Source: Lagopus muta (lineage: Eukaryota > Chordata > Aves > Galliformes > Phasianidae). From it: DNA of 64,000 bases. The notes under the pieces are model-generated. The model was not told where the DNA came from. It saw only the letters and a list, made by a program, of their open reading frames with translations, and made no database searches. Positions within the stretch are counted from its first letter, which is position 1. Each line of letters begins with the position of its first letter. The stretch lies in assembly GCF_023343835.1 (NCBI RefSeq), contig NC_064438.1:21534077-21598076 (forward strand), read 5' to 3'. This document shows, in pieces, positions 59,001 to 64,000 of this stretch. A program made the position numbers and the translations under genes.

Positions 59001-62000
59001 GTCCCAGCATACAGGTGTTTTGTTAATGTTTTTCCCCATTGAATATCAGCCTACTTGGAAGTCTTTTAACACAGAAAGCCTCATTAAATTAAGAGATCAG
59101 AATATGAAAATAGTCAAGTGTTGGGAATAGAAGAGTCGTTCCTTCATTTATTTAGATGTTCTTTCTTGGAAAATGGTTTTCAGGTAAAGAGATTATTTTC
59201 CAGAGAAGGCTTAGTGTGTTCTTTAGTGACTTTGTAACACTTTTCCACCTTCCAGAAGTAAAACTTTTGAATTAATATCCAGTCTGGAAGGCAGAATGAC
59301 TTCATGTATTCTAACAGTACAAGAACAAAGAGCTAGCTAGAGCTCTTGAAGGAAGGAAGTCTCTTCATCCTGGTTTCCTGAGGAAACAAGGGCATGATCA
59401 TAGTGTCTGAATGCTGTTTCGTTCCACTTTGGATTTCTGTTGTTGTCTGATTTCTTCCAATCTCACTTTGTGGTGGAAATCTTGGAGATAAGAAATTCCA
59501 CAAAATTGTATAACTTTGTGCAAGGTAAGCATCCTGGAATCACATTACTTTTAAGGAAAAACTTGCAGCTCAAGCTCATAGCAAAAGCTCTTTGCACATC
59601 CTCCTCATGAATGGCTGTTCTTTGGGAAATATTTTATTTGGAAATAGTACCTCCTTAGGCCAAAGAAGCTAGAGTACAGCACAACTGAATGATAAGTGAC
59701 AAATGAAATTCAGTGTAGATTTAAAAAGGAATATTTGTGCAAGGAAGAATAGCTCTCATATATGCAGTTTTGGCCTCTCAGCTGGGTGCAGTCATTTGAA
59801 AGAGTTCTTATAGCTATGATAAGCAGTTCAATGAAAATACAAGTTCCATGGTCAGCTGTGATTAAAAAAAAATGACGAAGAATTTTTATAAAAGAGGTAG
59901 AGAACACCACAGAATAAATCTGTTGAATGCCTGCACCCTTAATAGGCTGCAGTAGTTACAGTTCTCCCATCTGGATGAGAGCAGGGGCAATGAGAATTTT
60001 CATGAGAGGATAATCAAGTAGTCCAGACTCTTCATCTTGAACATGAATGATAGGGGATAAGATAGCGAGCTAGAATATAGTGCCATGCGTAAAGTGAATG
60101 GCCAAGACTACTCACTGTTTGATACAATTTCATCTGACATGCCCTAGGATTTTACTATTGAGAATCTGTTCTATTAAAAACATGAGAGGAGATGGCCTTG
60201 TCACAGAACTTCAGTGTAGTCTGTGGGACTTGTTGCTTCAGTACCTTGTGAGTGAAGGATTTTAATCAGCTTAGGGGAGTGAATGAAAAAATCCAGGGAA
60301 GGAAAATCAATCGAGATGAATGCAAAGACAGGAACTTCCTAAGCCAGAGGACATAAGTTGCAAACTTATGGCAGTTAGAGAGTACTTAGGAAAGTGGTGG
60401 CTTGTGCCTGGGATGCCTGTAGGTGAGAGCTCCTACCTGCTGCAGACTGCTGTCAGAACGTGGGAACAGCTGGATGCGTTGCAGCTGATCCAGCTTCAGG
60501 GCTCAGATTTGCCAGAGACCTTGGTTCTGTGTTGCCTTGTGGAATAACTTCTGCAGATTTTCAGTGTGCTTTTCTTTTGAAAAAAAAATGTATCTCCACT
60601 TCAGTGACTGTCAGGCACTTCAGTGACAAAAAATCTTGATTGTGATGTCTGTTTTCCTCCTTTGCGTAAATCAGTAACTCACTTTCCTGAAGTCCCTCAA
60701 GGTATTTTCCTCAAATAATGGCAATATGACATTCTTGATTTTGATTAATTGTTTAGATGATTCCAATCTTTTGTCTTTTCAGCCTAGGTAGACAATTAAA
60801 AGCTCATAAAAGATACAAGTTTAGTTTTTAAATAAAGTGCAATTTAAATAATATAATAATCAAGGGAAGTTAGGAATAGGAATCATATATTTTGCAGTGT
60901 TTTTTCCCACAGTCAGAATATCTGGACAAGCTATTATGTTTTTTGTGGTGCCTGTGCCATGTCCCACAGCCCTGACTTAAAGAAAATTTCAGACTCCAGG
61001 TCAAGCAGAGCTGAAGACACATCCATAAATCAATGACTTGTTTTAGTGCCACGTTAAGACAACATGAGTGGCTGGCTTTTCTGACCCCTCCTCCCTTTCA
61101 TTTAATGTACTTCTTTGGCTCTTCTTTAAAGAGGGCTCTGCAGAGTAATTTCAGCTCTTATCAGCTTGCTGACAGCTATATGAGCCTTTCTGCTGGCTCC
61201 AGGCAATGAGTGCAGGCGCGTGAAATTTCCCATTCTTCAAGTGAAACAGTCCTGGATAGAGTTAAGGCAAATGGATGGTGGAATTCTCTTGTGGGTGGTA
61301 CAGCTCACATGAAGGAGGTGGGATTTAGTTCTTATTAATCAATTAATCAGAACCTCATTTCAGTATCTAAACACTGGAAGTTCTTCAAGTATGGTTAGGT
61401 TTTACAACTCTTTTAGTGAGAATGCTCAACTTCCAGCTGCTGCTCTTTCCCTGAGAGGGGACAACTTCTGTCTCGGGTTCTTTAGACTCATCATTATCAA
61501 ATTTAAATGAACTTTCATCTGTCTGCCATTTGTAGCATTTTAAGGAGTGTGATGGGAGAGGCTAACCCTGCATTAATCCTCCCAGAGTGCTTCAGTGGAG
61601 CTCCAGGTCCCCCATAAATGTCAGACCTGGACAATTTGCCATCTTATCAGATGCAGTGAAGTTAGCTGCAGCCCTCTCACCCCTCCTCCAGAGGAAAGAT
61701 TTGTTGCTGCAAACAGCAAAGGAAAGAGAAAACTTTTTCCTGGATTACTGCCAGAGTCACCAGGGGAGTTGTAGAATCCTTGGCATTTGTGTATGAGACT
61801 TTCATTGCTCCCCCCCTGCCCTTCACTTGCTGTAGCGAGTATTCTTATCCTAGACTTTTTTTCCTATTGTTTCTTCTGCCATTACTTTTTTGAACGAAGA
61901 AAACTGTTTTTAATCTTGCTTTATTACAGAGTGGGCTTCATGGCATAGCTGACAAAGAGCTCTGAAAACTGAGAGCCGTCAACACCATATTGAGTAATTT

Positions 62001-62104
62001 CTCTAGGATGCAGTTGTGGTGCTTTAGTATCTAGGTTTGTAGCCTCTGAACAAAAAAAGGTTAAACTTGAACTGTAGAAGCAAAATAATGCTATTTTAAG
62101 ACTC

Positions 62105-62125
62105 AAAAAAAAAAAAAAAAAAAAA
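62105..62125. repeat. Homopolymer A run (21 nt)
   Basis: Uninterrupted A run in the last EXT2 intron, no retroelement body recognised upstream. Confidence 0.9.
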
Positions 62126-64000
62126 GTTTGTCTTTATGTTTTTGTAAAGTAGGCCTGTGGTACTTACCCCTTGCAGATCACTATACACAGCTTGAATATC
62201 CTGCAGAAAACCCAGGTGATCCAAAAATTGGAGAAGCGTGAACTTCTTTTAAAAGTGTATTAGAGAGTGGTTTGTTTTGTACCAATAAAGTAGCTAGCTA
62301 TACATGATTAGTTGTTCCACTGGTTCTCACTACTCTCTGTTCTCCCTCTGCATAGTCTATATCACATCACACTTCTTTATCAAATTTCCTTGCTTCTCTA
62401 AACCTTTCCTTCGTTATTCAAACTGTTATAAGGATGTAAATGCTCTGTATTACTGTAGTATTTGCATTTGAGTGTGTTAAACGCTAATAGTAAATACAAC
62501 TTTGTCTTGGATCCATTTTCATGATGAGTGGATAGAGATATAAATAACTTTCCCAAGGTCAAACTACAGTGTTAATAATGGAACTTAAAAGTCTTGGATC
62601 CAGTTTTAATGACTACATCAAATGTATCTTGCAACACAGTGGAAATGTTTGGCTTTAAGTTACAAAGGCTTTGCATGTTCTGTAGAGGCAACCTGCTGCC
62701 AGATAATCTTTAAATACCTTTTCCTTTAGTCTTCCTAAGTTGTGCAGATGTATCTAAGAGCTACTTAGATGTCTGTGTGTGTATCTTTGTTAGGACTGAA
62801 GAAGTGGACTGTGCTAGAAATATACTGTAATGCCTTTTAGCTGACAAGCAGTATAACTTGTATTATATACTTGTGAGGGTTGGTTCTTTCCTCTTGTTAA
62901 AGTGCTGTTAAGCTTCAAAAATAGTTTCCTGCAACTCGACTCAGCTGGGTAAGGGAATTCTAGTCTCACAGGATCCATGGAATACATCATCTCTGTTCCC
63001 TCACACAGCACAGTCTACTGTAAGATGCTTCCCAACACTGTAGCAAACAGTAACAGGAAAATGTCAATGGTCCTTGGTTGAGATACTGGTTAAAAACTTT
63101 CCTGATCCTGAATCTGGTGATTAGGTTAAGCCTGAGAATGAGTGAAAAACCTGTTAACCAATTGTCTGAAATACTTCAGTAAGCTAGCAGCACCAAACCT
63201 GGGCTGTGCACTCTTCCTCTTACTACTCATTTGTTTCTGATCTATTGCTACCTGTGTTTAGCAACCAGTGCTTTATGGAATCCCCTGAGAATTGAGTTCC
63301 ATCTCTTGCAGATGCTACGTTACATATCTGTCAAGAGGGGAACAATAGCTACTTCCTGACACTCTTACTAATACAGAATGAATAGTCAAACACAGGTCAG
63401 CGGTGTACTTTCCATCTTTATTTTGAGATAGCAGGGACTCTGTGAAGAGACTTCATGCTTATCTTTATGATTACTTTTTTTTTTCTCCAAACTCCACTTC
63501 ATGTAGTAAGGAACATTCCTCTTGTAGCACACTATTTCAGATGTTCTCCAAGATTAAATGAAAGACTTTAGTTGGTGTCTATCAACTCTTTTGTTTATGT
63601 AAAATTATTTTCAACCCCTTTCCTTTGCAATGTGACCATCTGACAGTGTTAACACAGCCAGCAATTATGGAGTCACAAAGGATGAAGTGTGTTTACACAG
63701 CTTAAGGTTATGTCACTTAATTTTTAAGATGTTGAGGAAGAAGTCAACACCAAGTTGTAAACTGATTTTTTTTTCCTATAGATGCACAGTGGGGAAAAAA
63801 AAAAAAAAATGACACGACTACGAGTCCTTCAGGTTTTATCCTCATAGAATTTAGTAAGACACATTTGTATTGAATCAAAGCAAGCAGTAATGCTCACTTA
63901 AAATTGCTCAGTGTTTAGAACTGTTTGAGCGGGGTATATATATGTTTATGCTCACTTAAAATAGAGCTATATAGCTTACAGGAAACATGAAAACGTGTCT

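Larger units (their letters stand above)
54790..64000 (+). other. EXT2: EXT2 intron 7 (continues beyond window)
   Basis: About 9.2 kb with no coding exon. Contains a 14-bp tandem pair at 56,023-56,050, an A run at 62,105-62,125, and a compositionally distinct, less AT-rich stretch at about 61,080-61,800. Large introns at this position fit the known size of EXT2. Confidence 0.7.

Noticed and set aside
54790-64000. Search for the next EXT2 exon (ARWFWEAYF-type start) in the last 9.2 kb.
   Set aside because: No matching open frame with an acceptor in phase 0 was found; the exon must lie downstream of the window.

Overview
The window is vertebrate nuclear DNA and almost certainly avian. Coding exons are short with canonical GT-AG introns. 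Two promoters lie in CpG-rich islands. The recognisable interspersed repeats are CR1 LINE 3' ends of the kind typical of birds; the clearest, at 39631-39836, ends in the tandem TCATAGAATCACAGAATCAC signature. I could not fix the species; a galliform such as chicken is plausible. Two protein-coding genes are supported, both on the + strand: an ACCS-type gene (complete) and EXT2 (5' half only). This order, ACCS then EXT2, matches the synteny I recall from human 11p11.2.

Layout. 1 to about 19,580 is intergenic sequence in which I find no supportable gene, only a degraded CR1 reverse-transcriptase fragment and a few short palindromes. About 19,590-21,570 is a CpG island containing a GAGCC/GTGCC pentamer minisatellite, a nearly perfect 373-bp tandem duplication, and the first coding exon of the ACCS gene. 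20,930-34,324 is the ACCS coding region: 15 exons whose phases all join, giving 871 codons plus stop; its 3' UTR runs to a poly(A) signal near 35,066. About 35,100-39,900 is intergenic and ends in a minus-strand CR1. About 39,930-40,340 is the EXT2 CpG island with a probable non-coding first exon. 41,695-54,789 holds six coding exons of EXT2 (391 codons of about 718). From 54,790 to the end is a large EXT2 intron; the exons for the C-terminal glycosyltransferase domain lie beyond the window.

The most unusual item is the ACCS gene. Mammalian ACCS starts close to its PLP-dependent aminotransferase fold. Here the coding region begins with a Myb/SANT-like (trihelix-type) DNA-binding domain, followed by a basic patch and a long Glu/Arg-rich coiled coil typical of Harbinger-derived MSANTD proteins, and only then the aminotransferase. 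The coiled coil and the ACCS N-terminus are read through in one exon, so the fusion is not an artefact of joining two genes by splicing prediction. A second unusual item is a segment of about 280 bp from the ACCS 3' UTR that reappears about 6 kb downstream, in the first EXT2 intron, with its two sub-blocks in swapped order.

The two genes have unrelated roles: a PLP enzyme homologue of unknown substrate, here with a putative DNA-binding front end, and a Golgi/ER heparan-sulfate co-polymerase. Nothing in the sequence suggests they act together.
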